Shown here: positions 14,686 to 21,888 of the stretch, in pieces
Position numbering within the stretch: the first letter of the stretch is position 1
Layout: every line of letters begins with the position of its first letter
From: Oscillospiraceae bacterium
GTDB taxonomy: Bacteria; Bacillota; Clostridia; Oscillospirales; Oscillospiraceae
DNA length: 21,888 bases
Reading direction: 5' to 3'
NCBI GenBank assembly: GCA_020025675.1
Contig: JAHHRS010000037.1
Location: forward strand, 1 to 21,888
The notes under the pieces: model-generated
What the model saw: only the letters and a program-made list of their open reading frames with translations
Database searches by the model: none
What the model was told of the DNA's origin: nothing
Program-made: the position numbers and the translations under genes

Positions 14686-14708
14686 AAGGAAAGGATGTCA
14701 TAGAGAAT

Positions 14709-15404
14709 ATGAGCATAGCCGAAAGCACTGCCGCAGTGCTTAAAAACATAGAGAACGCAGCCATTGCCGCCGGTAAAGATCCCAAGGATATTTACCTTGT
14801 GGTAGCAAGCAAAATGAATGATGCCGAAAGGGTGCAGGAGGCCATTAAAGCAGGCGTTCCCATATGCGGAGAAAATCGTGTACAGGAAATGCTGGAGAAA
14901 AACAGTCAGGGTGCCTACAACGGCGCAAAACTCCATTTTATAGGTCATCTCCAGAAAAACAAAGTCAGGCAGGTTGTAGGGCTTGCAGAACTAATTCACA
15001 GTGTTGATTCCTTACCGCTCATTTCCGCTATTAATAAGGAAGCGGAGAAAAAATTCATAGTTCAGGATATTCTTCTTGAAGTAAATATAGGAAATGAAGA
15101 GTCAAAATCCGGTTTTTCCCCTGAGGAAATTCCCGGAATTTTGTCAGAAATTTGCCAATTTTCTGCTGTGAGAGTCCGCGGATTAATGGCAATACCGCCT
15201 GTTTGCCGGATTTCTCGCGAAAATCGGCCATATTTTGAGAGAATGAAGCAGCTTTTTGTTGACAATAGCGAGAAAAAATACGATAATGTATATATGGATT
15301 TTCTGTCCATGGGTATGTCAGGCGATTATCAGGAAGCAATAGCCTGCGGTGCTAACATGGTCAGAGTGGGCAGCGCCATTTTCGGTGCCCGTATCTATAA
15401 ATAG
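14709..15404 (+). CDS. yggS: Pyridoxal phosphate homeostasis protein (YggS/YlmE family)
   Basis: A single-domain PLP-binding protein of 231 aa with the alanine-racemase N-terminal TIM-barrel fold but no known catalytic activity; it buffers PLP and amino-acid pools. The PLP lysine is K35 in LVVASK. Further landmarks are GENRVQEMLEK, HFIGHLQKNKV, IHSVDS, LLEVNIGNEESKSGF, LSMGMSGDYQEAI and the phosphate-binding end RVGSAIFGAR. It lies just upstream of sepF, as ylmE does in Bacillus and its relatives. The AAGGAAAGGA sequence about 12 bases before the ATG is a slightly distant ribosome binding site. Confidence 0.95.
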   Translation: MSIAESTAAVLKNIENAAIAAGKDPKDIYLVVASKMNDAERVQEAIKAGVPICGENRVQEMLEKNSQGAYNGAKLHFIGHLQKNKVRQVVGLAELIHSVDSLPLISAINKEAEKKFIVQDILLEVNIGNEESKSGFSPEEIPGILSEICQFSAVRVRGLMAIPPVCRISRENRPYFERMKQLFVDNSEKKYDNVYMDFLSMGMSGDYQEAIACGANMVRVGSAIFGARIYK

Positions 15405-15427
15405 CAAAACTTACTGGAGGCAAAACC

Positions 15428-15994
15428 ATGGGCTTCATGGATCAACTGCGTAAGCTTACACAACCATACGATGACGAGGACGATTTCTTTGAGGACTCTG
15501 ACGTCAGCCTGAAACAGGTGGCGCAGAATGCTCAGCCCGGTTCTATACAGGAGAAGTTTGAAAGCGTTTTTGCTGATGAGCCGACTTCCGGGCCTGAACC
15601 TGCCGTGAGAAAGACTGCAAAACCTTCCGGAGATGGCGGCATATTTGGAAATTTTACTCACAAGCGCCCGGCAAAGCCTAAGGCTTCTCACCGGGAAAAA
15701 GTCGTCAACTTCGGCGGCAATGACACTCAGGTAATTTTATTTAATCCTAAATCCTTTGAGGAGGCCGGCGAACTTTTAAATCACCTTAATCAGAACCGTT
15801 CTGTCGTAATGACGCTTGAGGGTCTGCCTACGGATACTGCCCGCAGGCTTTTGGACTTTTTGTCCGGTATAACTTTTGCCCTGCAGGGTAAAATCACTCC
15901 TGTATCGGGAAAGACATATTTCATCACTCCCCAGAATGTGGACATTCTGGCCTCTCAGGGGCAGCAGCCTGAAAGTGATGAGCAGTACTTTTAA
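15428..15994 (+). CDS. sepF: Cell division protein SepF
   Basis: A membrane-associated protein that binds the FtsZ tail and helps align and anchor the Z-ring. Of 188 aa, residues 1-10 (MGFMDQLRKL) form the amphipathic membrane-binding helix. An acidic/Pro-rich linker follows to about residue 92. The C-terminal SepF domain is clear: VVNFGGNDTQVILFNPKSFEEAGELLNHL, then VVMTLEGLPTDTARRLLDFLSG and FALQGKITPVSGKTYFITPQNVDI. GGAGG seven bases or so before the ATG is a good ribosome binding site. It is between yggS and divIVA, the classic order. Confidence 0.96.
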   Translation: MGFMDQLRKLTQPYDDEDDFFEDSDVSLKQVAQNAQPGSIQEKFESVFADEPTSGPEPAVRKTAKPSGDGGIFGNFTHKRPAKPKASHREKVVNFGGNDTQVILFNPKSFEEAGELLNHLNQNRSVVMTLEGLPTDTARRLLDFLSGITFALQGKITPVSGKTYFITPQNVDILASQGQQPESDEQYF

Positions 15995-16024
15995 ATAAAT
16001 AATTATTGAAAGGTGGATAAATAT

Positions 16025-16639
16025 ATGATTACCGCTCAGGATATTCGCGAAAAAACCTTTGAAAAGTCCAAGTTCGGCGGCTATGATATGGCCTCTGTTG
16101 ATGATTTTCTTGAGGAACTGGCAGACGATATAACCGCCTCCCAGAAGGAAAACGCTGTTTTAAAGAGCAAGATGAAGGTTCTTGTGGACAAAATAGAAGA
16201 ATACAGAGCCAATGAAGATGCACTCAATCTGGCTGTCATTTCCGCTCAGAAACTTGCTGTGCAGATAGAGGCAGACGCAAGAAAGCGGGTCTCCGCTATG
16301 CTGGCTGACGCTGACAGACAGGTTAAGGCCAGAGTGGGCTCCATTGAAGAAGAGACAATAAGACAGGAAAAACGGCTTCAGGACGCTAAAGCCGCCACCG
16401 CCAAGTTCATAGAAGGTATGCGCGCCATGTGCAACACCCAGCTTAAAAATCTGGATGCTATCAGCAGCGGCATATACACCCAGCCTGAGGCTCCCAAAGT
16501 CGATGATACTTCCGCTCCCTCGGCTGATGCTGCCGGTGCTCAGGAGGATATTTCAATAGAGTTTCCCCCTGTAACAGAGGCAAAGCCCAATGTTAAGGCT
16601 CAAAAGAGCTTTAACAACACCCAGCCTTTCTCTTTCTGA
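16025..16639 (+). CDS. divIVA: DivIVA-family cell division / pole-targeting protein
   Basis: A coiled-coil scaffold that senses curved membrane at the division site and poles. The N-terminal domain (ITAQDIREKTFEKSKFGGYD, then VDDFLEEL) is the family signature, with a long coiled coil to about residue 150 and an Ala/Pro-rich acidic tail that ends FNNTQPFSF. A GTG at 16013 is also in frame, but AAGGTGG at 16010-16016 serves the ATG at 16025 (eight bases downstream), giving 204 aa and the conserved MITAQDI start. It lies at the end of the yggS-sepF-divIVA set and before ileS. Confidence 0.92.
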   Translation: MITAQDIREKTFEKSKFGGYDMASVDDFLEELADDITASQKENAVLKSKMKVLVDKIEEYRANEDALNLAVISAQKLAVQIEADARKRVSAMLADADRQVKARVGSIEEETIRQEKRLQDAKAATAKFIEGMRAMCNTQLKNLDAISSGIYTQPEAPKVDDTSAPSADAAGAQEDISIEFPPVTEAKPNVKAQKSFNNTQPFSF

Positions 16640-16659
16640 GGCTGAAAATATGATTACTC

Positions 16660-16687
16660 CGGGGCGGGCGCGGATGCGTGCGCCCCG
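16660..16687 (+). terminator. GC-rich hairpin after divIVA, possible terminator
   Basis: The outer stem pairs 16660-16666 with 16681-16687 (seven bp, mostly G-C), followed by a two-by-two internal loop and an inner CGC/GCG stem with a GGAT loop. The following sequence is CTGTTTGA, a poor U-run, so termination would be partial. Confidence 0.35.
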
Positions 16688-16693
16688 CTGTTT

Positions 16694-16742
16694 GATATAT
16701 CGGCAGCCTATTACCGGCATTTTTTGCCGATTGCGGTATATC
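16694..16742 (+). promoter_or_regulatory. Mutually exclusive hairpins in the ileS leader
   Basis: An outer stem pairs GATATAT (16694-16700) with GTATATC (16736-16742, one G-U). Inside it the segment TGCCG (16725-16729) can pair either with CGGCA at 16701-16705 or with CGGCA at 16715-16719, the latter closing on a loop of five T residues. The two inner states exclude one another. I see no T-box sequence (GGTGGNACCGCG type) in the 150 bases between divIVA and ileS, so this is not a standard tRNA-sensing leader. ATTATT at 16746-16751 could be a weak -10. Confidence 0.3.
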
Positions 16743-16790
16743 TGCATTATTTTCCATAGAAATCAAAGATAAACAGGAGATATTTACATT

Positions 16791-19589
16791 ATGTCACAGG
16801 ATTTCAACACCACATTGAACCTTCCGAAAACTGACTTTCCAATGCGAGCCGGGCTTCCCAAAAGAGAACCCGATATGCTTAAAGCTTGGGAAGATATGGA
16901 CTTATACCATGAGCTTTTGAAGAAAAACGAAGGCTGCCCCAGTTTCATTCTCCACGACGGCCCTCCCTTTTCCAACGGCAACATACACATGGGACATGCT
17001 CTCAATAAGACTATAAAGGACTTTATAATCCGTTCTTACGCCATGCGCGGTTACTATACTCCCTACGTCCCCGGATGGGATAACCACGGAATGCCCATTG
17101 AGAGTGCCATTATAAAGGAGCAGAAGCTCAACCATAAGGCCATGTCTGTTTCCGACTTTAGAAATGCCTGCCAGAAATACGCAGAAAAGTATATAGACAA
17201 GCAGAGGGAAGGCTTTAAGCGTTTGGGTGTTCTGGGTGATTGGGACAATCCCTATAAGACCATGAACAAAGGCTTTGAGGCTGAAGAAATCCGCATCTTT
17301 GGTAAGATGTATAAAAACGGACATATATACAAAGGTTTGAAGCCTGTATACTGGTGCCCTAAGGATGAGACTGCTCTTGCCGAGGCAGAAATTGAGTATC
17401 AGGATGACCCTTGTACCACTGTCTACGTCAAGTTCCCGATGAACGATGATCTGGGAAAACTTTCTCACCTTGACCGCAGCAAGCTTTACTTCGTTATTTG
17501 GACTACTACCATTTGGACTCTTCCCGGAAATATGGGTATCGCCCTTCATCCCCGTGAGAGCTACGCAATTGTGAAAGCTTCAAACGGTGAGATGTACATC
17601 ATTGCTGAGGCTCTGGTTGAGAAGGTAATGAAGGTGGGCGGCATTGAGGATTACGAGATAGTTGAGACTCATCCCGGTAATTTCTTTGAAAATATGCTGG
17701 CAGATCATCCTTTCCTGCCCAAAACCTCCCGCCTGCTCCTTGCAGATTACGTCACTATGGATTCCGGTACAGGCTGTGTCCATACCGCTCCCGGTTTCGG
17801 TGCAGACGACTATCAGACATGCCTGCGCTACGGCATGGATATGGTGGTTCCTGTTGACGATCAGGGCCGTCATACCGACTATGCAGGTAAGTATGCTGGC
17901 CTTAAAACCGAAGAGTCAAATCCCATAATTTTAAACGACATGAAAGAGAGCGGCGCCCTCTTTGCATCCGAGGATATAGTTCACAGCTATCCGCACTGCT
18001 GGCGCTGCAAGAGCCCCATTATTTTCCGTGCCACTCCTCAGTGGTTCTGCTCTGTTGACTCCTTTAAGGAAGACGCAATCAAGGCCTGCGACGATGTTCG
18101 CTGGCTCCCAGCATGGGGTAAGGACAGAATGGCAGCTATGATAAGAGAGCGCAACGACTGGTGTATTTCCCGTCAGCGCCGCTGGGGTCTGCCTATTCCC
18201 GTGTTCTACTGTGACGATTGCAAAAAGCCCATCTGCACCGATGAAACCATTGAAGCCGTTGCCTCCCTTTTTGAGGAAAAGGGCTCCAATGCTTGGTTTG
18301 AGATGGAGGCTGAGGATATTCTTCCCAAGGCCTTTAAATGCCCTCATTGCGGCGGTATCCACTTCACTAAGGAAGTTGATACTCTGGACGGATGGTTTGA
18401 CTCCGGCTCTACCCATATTGCCGCTATGAAACGCGACCAGGGTTTCTGGCCCTGCGACATGTACATGGAGGGCGGCGACCAGTACAGAGGCTGGTTCCAG
18501 TCTTCATTGCTTGTAGCTGTCGGCTCTACCGGTGTGGCTCAGGCTCCTTATAGGCAGTGCCTTACTCACGGCTGGACGGTTGACGGTGAAGGCCGTGCAA
18601 TGCATAAGAGTCTCGGTAACGGAGTTGATCCTGCCGATATTATTAAGGAATTCGGCGCTGATATGATTCGTCTTTGGGCAGGTTCCGCTGACTATCATGT
18701 GGATGTGCGCTGCTCCAAGAAAATTTTCCAGCAGCTGAGTCAGAACTACCTTAAGTTCCGCAATACTGCCCGTTACTGTCTTGGAAACCTGAACGGCTTT
18801 GACCCTAACGATCTTGTAAAGCCTGAGGATATGATGGAGCTTGACCGCTGGGCTATTACAAAGTTGAACCAGCTTATCGAAAAGGTAATGAAAGCCTACG
18901 ATAACTATGAGTTCCACACCGTTTCCCACTCTATAAATGATTTTTGTGTGGTTGAGCTATCCAGCTTCTACCTTGATATTATTAAAGACCGTCTGTACTG
19001 CGAAAACGGCCTCAAGCGCCGCAGCGCTCAGACTGCACTGTACCTTATTTTGGACAGCATGGCAAAGATGTTTGCACCTATCCTTGCTTTCACCTGTGAT
19101 GAGATTTGGCAGGCAATGCCCCACCGTGAGGGTGACGATGAGAGAAACATCGTCCTTAACCGCATGAATTCCACCTTTGACGATTACGCACTCTCTTCTC
19201 AGGCTATGGCAAAGTGGGATACTCTCATTGAACTTCGTGACGATGTTAACATCGTTCTTGAAAATGCCCGTGCCGGAAAGCGTATAGGTAAAGCCCTTGA
19301 AGCGTCTGTTGTCCTTTACGCCAATGACGGGGAAACAAGGGAAGCACTAAAGACCGTAGAAAGTCTAAATCTGGCAGAACTCTTCATTGTGTCTAACTGC
19401 TATATTGCAGATGATGAACCTCAGTATAAAGACGCTGTATGCGGCAAGGGTGAAAATCTCCCCGGACTCACCATTTATGTATTCGAGGCTCCCGGTCAGA
19501 AATGCCCCCGTTGTTGGATGCACTCAGAGGATGCTGACCCCGAAACCGGTCTCTGCCCCCGCTGTGCCGCTGCTCTGTCAGAGCTTTGA
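16791..19589 (+). CDS. ileS: Isoleucyl-tRNA synthetase IleRS
   Basis: Charges tRNA-Ile and edits misactivated valine. Of 932 aa, the class I HIGH motif is HMGH at 66-69 (DGPPFSNGNIHMGHA), and the KMSKS element is the variant MHKSLGN starting at residue 604. The CP1 editing domain is present, with GTGCVHTAPGFGADDY. The body contains HCWRCKSPIIFRATPQWFC and GWFDSGSTH, and the C-terminus carries a zinc knuckle with C905, C908, C922 and C925. Those features indicate the ordinary bacterial IleRS, not the mupirocin-resistant, eukaryote-like type. AGGAG lies 11 bases before the ATG. A strong hairpin follows the stop. Confidence 0.98.
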   Translation: MSQDFNTTLNLPKTDFPMRAGLPKREPDMLKAWEDMDLYHELLKKNEGCPSFILHDGPPFSNGNIHMGHALNKTIKDFIIRSYAMRGYYTPYVPGWDNHGMPIESAIIKEQKLNHKAMSVSDFRNACQKYAEKYIDKQREGFKRLGVLGDWDNPYKTMNKGFEAEEIRIFGKMYKNGHIYKGLKPVYWCPKDETALAEAEIEYQDDPCTTVYVKFPMNDDLGKLSHLDRSKLYFVIWTTTIWTLPGNMGIALHPRESYAIVKASNGEMYIIAEALVEKVMKVGGIEDYEIVETHPGNFFENMLADHPFLPKTSRLLLADYVTMDSGTGCVHTAPGFGADDYQTCLRYGMDMVVPVDDQGRHTDYAGKYAGLKTEESNPIILNDMKESGALFASEDIVHSYPHCWRCKSPIIFRATPQWFCSVDSFKEDAIKACDDVRWLPAWGKDRMAAMIRERNDWCISRQRRWGLPIPVFYCDDCKKPICTDETIEAVASLFEEKGSNAWFEMEAEDILPKAFKCPHCGGIHFTKEVDTLDGWFDSGSTHIAAMKRDQGFWPCDMYMEGGDQYRGWFQSSLLVAVGSTGVAQAPYRQCLTHGWTVDGEGRAMHKSLGNGVDPADIIKEFGADMIRLWAGSADYHVDVRCSKKIFQQLSQNYLKFRNTARYCLGNLNGFDPNDLVKPEDMMELDRWAITKLNQLIEKVMKAYDNYEFHTVSHSINDFCVVELSSFYLDIIKDRLYCENGLKRRSAQTALYLILDSMAKMFAPILAFTCDEIWQAMPHREGDDERNIVLNRMNSTFDDYALSSQAMAKWDTLIELRDDVNIVLENARAGKRIGKALEASVVLYANDGETREALKTVESLNLAELFIVSNCYIADDEPQYKDAVCGKGENLPGLTIYVFEAPGQKCPRCWMHSEDADPETGLCPRCAAALSEL

Positions 19590-19598
19590 ACTATAAAT

Positions 19599-19628
19599 TA
19601 AACAGAGGAGACCGCTCTCCTCTGTTTA
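19599..19628 (+). terminator. Hairpin terminator after ileS
   Basis: A perfect 12-bp stem pairs 19599-19610 with 19617-19628 around a six-base loop. The 3' arm ends in GTTTA and the next bases are TGTACAATTTTA, a modest U-rich tail. It starts nine bases after the ileS stop and probably limits read-through into lspA. Confidence 0.65.
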
Positions 19629-19655
19629 TGTACAATTTTAAACCGCAATTCACGC

Positions 19656-19674
19656 GCCGCATTTCAACTGCGGC
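19656..19674 (+). other. Small hairpin in the lspA leader
   Basis: GCCGCA (19656-19661) pairs with TGCGGC (19669-19674) around a seven-base loop, just upstream of the lspA ribosome binding site AGGAGAG (19679-19685). Too short and without a T-tract to be a terminator; possibly a 5' message stabiliser. No clear promoter hexamers are seen between the ileS terminator and lspA. Confidence 0.3.
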
Positions 19675-19689
19675 AGATAGGAGAGAGAA

Positions 19690-20724
19690 ATGCTTTACGC
19701 AATAGTTGCTCTTTTAGTCATCATCGCTGATCAGTGGGTTAAATACTGGGTTTCCATGTCCATATCCATGGCCTCCACAGGTGAGCCCCTGATTCCGGGG
19801 ATTGTCAGCCTTGTAAACCTCCACAATGACGGCTGTGCCTTCAGCTTTTTAAGTGGCGGCGGTGCTCGAATATACTTTATAATTTTGACAGGTGTTTTTA
19901 CTGTTGCCGTTATAATTGCACTTGCTACCCGCTTTATTTCCGGCCCTGTCAGCAGATGGAGTATAGTCCTTGTTACCGCCGGTGGACTTTCAAACTGCAT
20001 TGACCGTGTGATTTACGGCTACGTGCAGGACATGTTCAAGCTTGAACTCTTTAATTTCCCCATTTTCAATGTGGCTGATATTTTCATCACCGTTTGCTGC
20101 ATCATTTTCGTCTTAGCTATTTTGTTTGAAAAAAATCCGACAGACGACTACGATGATGAGTTTGAAGAAGTGGACGATGAGGAAGAGGACAGACCTAAAC
20201 GGAAGTCAAGAAAAGAGAAAGAAGCCATTGACGGTGAAGCACCCGCAAAGGTTCTGAAGGGTAAGAAAAAGGCTCAGGATCAGTATGAGCGATACAAGGC
20301 CGAAAGAGCCGCCCGTCCCGGTACTCCTGCACCTCAGCCCCAGCGCAGACCCAGACAAACACCTGACGGTTCAGATCCCTTTGCCGAGTGGGAGAAGGCC
20401 AGCGCTAAAGTTGAAGCTCAGCAGAAGAACACATACGCCGCCAGAGCAACCGGTGTTGCCCCCTCGAACTATACAAGACCTCAGGCTCGATACAGCGCTC
20501 CTGCACAGTCTCCGGCAAGACCTGCCGCTCCCAGACCTGCAAGGCCCGTTTCCCCTGCCGCTCCTCAGGCTGCGCCTAAGAGTGTAAGGGCTCAGGTTCC
20601 CGTTGAGCCTCCTGTACAGCCCGCTCCCCAACCCCCTGTTCAGGAGCGTCCTAAGGAGACTTCCACAGGCGTTAATACCGGTATGGATTTCAGCCTTGAC
20701 GATATTCTAAACGAATTTAAATAA
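19690..20724 (+). CDS. lspA: Lipoprotein signal peptidase LspA with a long C-terminal tail
   Basis: Signal peptidase II, the membrane aspartic protease that removes lipoprotein signal peptides. The first ~148 residues are a complete enzyme: ADQWVK (D14), NLHNDGCAFSFL, GGLSNCIDR with catalytic D105, and FNVAD with catalytic D130, in four membrane segments. The usual length is 150-165 aa, but this one runs to 344. The extra ~195 residues are an acidic run (DDYDDEFEEVDDEEED), a basic run, and a Pro/Ala/Arg-rich low-complexity region. It ends MDFSLDDILNEFK, which could form an amphipathic helix. By topology the tail is cytoplasmic. There is no frameshift sign: codon use continues and the enzyme domain joins the tail in one frame. 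Its rlu neighbour starts six bases later. Confidence 0.93.
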   Translation: MLYAIVALLVIIADQWVKYWVSMSISMASTGEPLIPGIVSLVNLHNDGCAFSFLSGGGARIYFIILTGVFTVAVIIALATRFISGPVSRWSIVLVTAGGLSNCIDRVIYGYVQDMFKLELFNFPIFNVADIFITVCCIIFVLAILFEKNPTDDYDDEFEEVDDEEEDRPKRKSRKEKEAIDGEAPAKVLKGKKKAQDQYERYKAERAARPGTPAPQPQRRPRQTPDGSDPFAEWEKASAKVEAQQKNTYAARATGVAPSNYTRPQARYSAPAQSPARPAAPRPARPVSPAAPQAAPKSVRAQVPVEPPVQPAPQPPVQERPKETSTGVNTGMDFSLDDILNEFK

Positions 20725-20730
20725 AATAAC

Positions 20731-21651
20731 ATGGATGAAAATATTCTTTTTATCACAGCCAAGGAGGGCGGAGACAGGATCGACGCTCTCCTTTCCTGTA
20801 ATATAGAGGGTTTATCCCGAAGCGCCATACAAAAGCTTATAGAAAGCGGTGCCGTAACCAAGGGTGGTATACGGGTAAAAAAGAATTACAAGTGCGCTGC
20901 CGGTGACAGCTTTCAAGTTTTACTGCCGGTATTAAAGGAACATCATCCTTTTCCCGAAAATATTCCGTTGGATATTGTATTTGAAGATGATGATCTCATT
21001 GTCATAAATAAGCCCCGGGGAATGGTAGTTCATCAGTCGCCCGGCCATTATGAGGGCACACTTGTGAATGCCCTGTTGTACCATTGCTGCGGAAAGCTTT
21101 CCGCAATTGGCGGTGAGGACCGCCCCGGTATTGTTCACCGAATTGATAAAGACACTTCCGGTCTTATAATTGCCGCAAAAAACGACTTTGCCCATGAAAA
21201 CTTATCCGCTCAGCTTGCCGACCACAGTCTTTCAAGAACATATGAGGCCGTTGTCCGCGGCAACATGAAAGAAAATTCGGGAAAAGTGGATAAGCCCATA
21301 GGACGTCACCCTGTTGACAGAAAAAAAATGGCTGTAACGGAAATTCACTCCCGATCTGCCCTGACTTACTGGGAGCTTATCGCAAATTACAAGGGTTACA
21401 GTCACATACGCTGCCGCCTTAAAACAGGCCGCACACACCAGATAAGAGTCCATATGGCAAGTATAAATCACCCTCTTTTAGGGGATTACACCTACGGCTC
21501 TCCATCGCCTGAAAAAGGCCTTGAAGGTCAGTGTCTTCACGCAAGAAAGCTCAGATTCATTCACCCCAGAAGCCAAAAAATTATAGAATTGGAATGTCCT
21601 TTGCCCCAATACTTTGAAGATGTTTTGTCAAAGCTGGGACCTCAGATTTAA
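20731..21651 (+). CDS. RluA-family pseudouridine synthase (RluD-like)
   Basis: Isomerises uridines to pseudouridine in rRNA, most likely large-subunit rRNA; the exact site cannot be told from sequence. The 306-aa protein has an N-terminal S4 RNA-binding domain (residues 12-65, RIDALLSCNIEGLSRSAIQKLIESGAV). The catalytic block follows: VINKPRGMVVH, then HRIDKDTSGL with catalytic D139, then RTYEAVVRG and LKTGRTHQIRVHMA. It starts six bases after lspA without a ribosome binding site, so it relies on coupling. It follows lspA as rluD-like genes (ylyB) do in many Gram-positives. Confidence 0.94.
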   Translation: MDENILFITAKEGGDRIDALLSCNIEGLSRSAIQKLIESGAVTKGGIRVKKNYKCAAGDSFQVLLPVLKEHHPFPENIPLDIVFEDDDLIVINKPRGMVVHQSPGHYEGTLVNALLYHCCGKLSAIGGEDRPGIVHRIDKDTSGLIIAAKNDFAHENLSAQLADHSLSRTYEAVVRGNMKENSGKVDKPIGRHPVDRKKMAVTEIHSRSALTYWELIANYKGYSHIRCRLKTGRTHQIRVHMASINHPLLGDYTYGSPSPEKGLEGQCLHARKLRFIHPRSQKIIELECPLPQYFEDVLSKLGPQI

Positions 21652-21663
21652 AAGGAGGAGATT

Positions 21664-21861
21664 ATGAACGCAGGTATGATAGCCGGTATAGTATTCCTTG
21701 CTGGACTTATAATAGGCGGACTTATTTTAGTTATAAAGCTCATATCAGGAGCTGTGGGAATTATAGGCGGTTTTTTCAATCTGATTCTGGGTCTTGTTGT
21801 AATAATCGCCCTTATAGTTATAGTTATTTGGATGTTCAGTTACGCAAAGAGAAAAAAATAG
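21664..21861 (+). CDS. Small glycine-rich membrane protein, unknown function
   Basis: 65 aa, nearly all hydrophobic: two membrane segments (about residues 5-27 and 33-58) joined by a short GAVGIIGG turn, and a basic cytoplasmic end (YAKRKK). The reading frame is supported by AAAGGAGG, an almost perfect ribosome binding site, seven bases before the ATG and 12 bases after the upstream stop. I do not recognise the family. It may be a holin-like or small regulatory membrane protein, but nothing in the sequence shows this. The window ends 27 bases later. Confidence 0.75.
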   Translation: MNAGMIAGIVFLAGLIIGGLILVIKLISGAVGIIGGFFNLILGLVVIIALIVIVIWMFSYAKRKK

Positions 21862-21888
21862 CCCTTTTATAAAAGCCGGAATGTATGT

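Noticed and set aside
16640..16790. T-box riboswitch for ileS
   Set aside because: No T-box sequence, no specifier loop and the spacer is too short for the usual leader.
16902..18416. Long minus-strand open frames opposite ileS (16902-17549 and 17931-18416)
   Set aside because: They lie wholly within the IleRS gene, whose motifs are complete; the frames show no recognisable domain and reflect codon bias of the real gene.
20285..20631. Open frames in both strands within the lspA tail
   Set aside because: They arise from the low-complexity Pro/Ala/Arg coding region and have no independent start signal. The lspA frame runs through without a break.
21864..21875. 12-bp palindrome CTTTTATAAAAG after the last gene
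   Set aside because: It has no loop or GC-rich stem, so it is not a convincing terminator, and the window ends 13 bases later, too soon to judge.
1..21888. Anti-phage, toxin-antitoxin, mobile or biosynthetic gene system
   Set aside because: All substantial frames are accounted for by core or small membrane genes. No transposase, integrase, nuclease defence domain, repeat array or biosynthetic enzyme is seen, so I do not claim a hidden system.

Overview
The window reads as ordinary chromosomal DNA from a spore-forming, low-to-mid GC Gram-positive anaerobe of the class Clostridia. I would guess an Oscillospiraceae/Ruminococcaceae-type lineage. The evidence is the dipicolinate synthase pair, SpoIID, the SepF/DivIVA division genes, a gene order mutL-miaA-hfq, and strong GGAGG-type ribosome binding sites. 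The lineage call rests on gene content and protein style, not on a search. Coding density is very high. No gap reaches 300 bases, and I see no tRNA, rRNA, CRISPR, insertion sequence or phage gene.

Layout. (1) 1-80: two back-to-back hairpins that terminate transcription, probably from both sides. (2) 89-1524, minus strand: spoVFA-spoVFB, the dipicolinic acid synthase operon. (3) 1620-2940, plus strand: thyA-folA, thymidylate synthase and dihydrofolate reductase, translationally coupled, with a good sigma-A promoter. (4) 2930-4027, minus strand: spoIID, whose end overlaps the end of folA. (5) 4143-4967, plus strand: an unrecognised multi-pass membrane protein, driven by a promoter that overlaps spoIID's upstream region and closed by a strong bidirectional terminator. 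(6) 5019-10442, minus strand: the tightly packed operon miaB-mutS-CPBP protease-trmO. (7) 10556-21861, plus strand: mutL-miaA-hfq-HlyD-like protein-yggS-sepF-divIVA-ileS-lspA-rluD-like-small membrane protein. This last run has internal hairpins and candidate promoters before hfq, ileS and lspA, so it is probably several overlapping transcription units.

How the genes work together. Two operons diverge from a 113-bp region at 10443-10555 and put the two halves of mismatch repair (MutS, MutL) next to the two enzymes that successively build ms2i6A at tRNA position 37 (MiaA, MiaB). TrmO, another position-37 enzyme (on t6A), ends the mutS operon. This is a compact 'fidelity' neighbourhood, although each part is well known. 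Downstream lies a division module (YggS, SepF, DivIVA), then isoleucyl-tRNA synthetase, signal peptidase II and a pseudouridine synthase, an order familiar from many Gram-positive dcw-distal regions. The sporulation genes spoVFA/B and spoIID flank the thymidylate/folate pair.

I did not find a clearly new biological system. The items most worth a second look are: the roughly 195-residue disordered tail on LspA with a distinct terminal motif; the overlapping divergent promoters of spoIID and the unknown membrane protein, with a perfect DnaA-box sequence and an inverted repeat; a 15-bp perfect palindrome covering the missing -35 of a promoter before hfq; the unknown membrane protein itself; and the orphan HlyD-like protein in the division operon.
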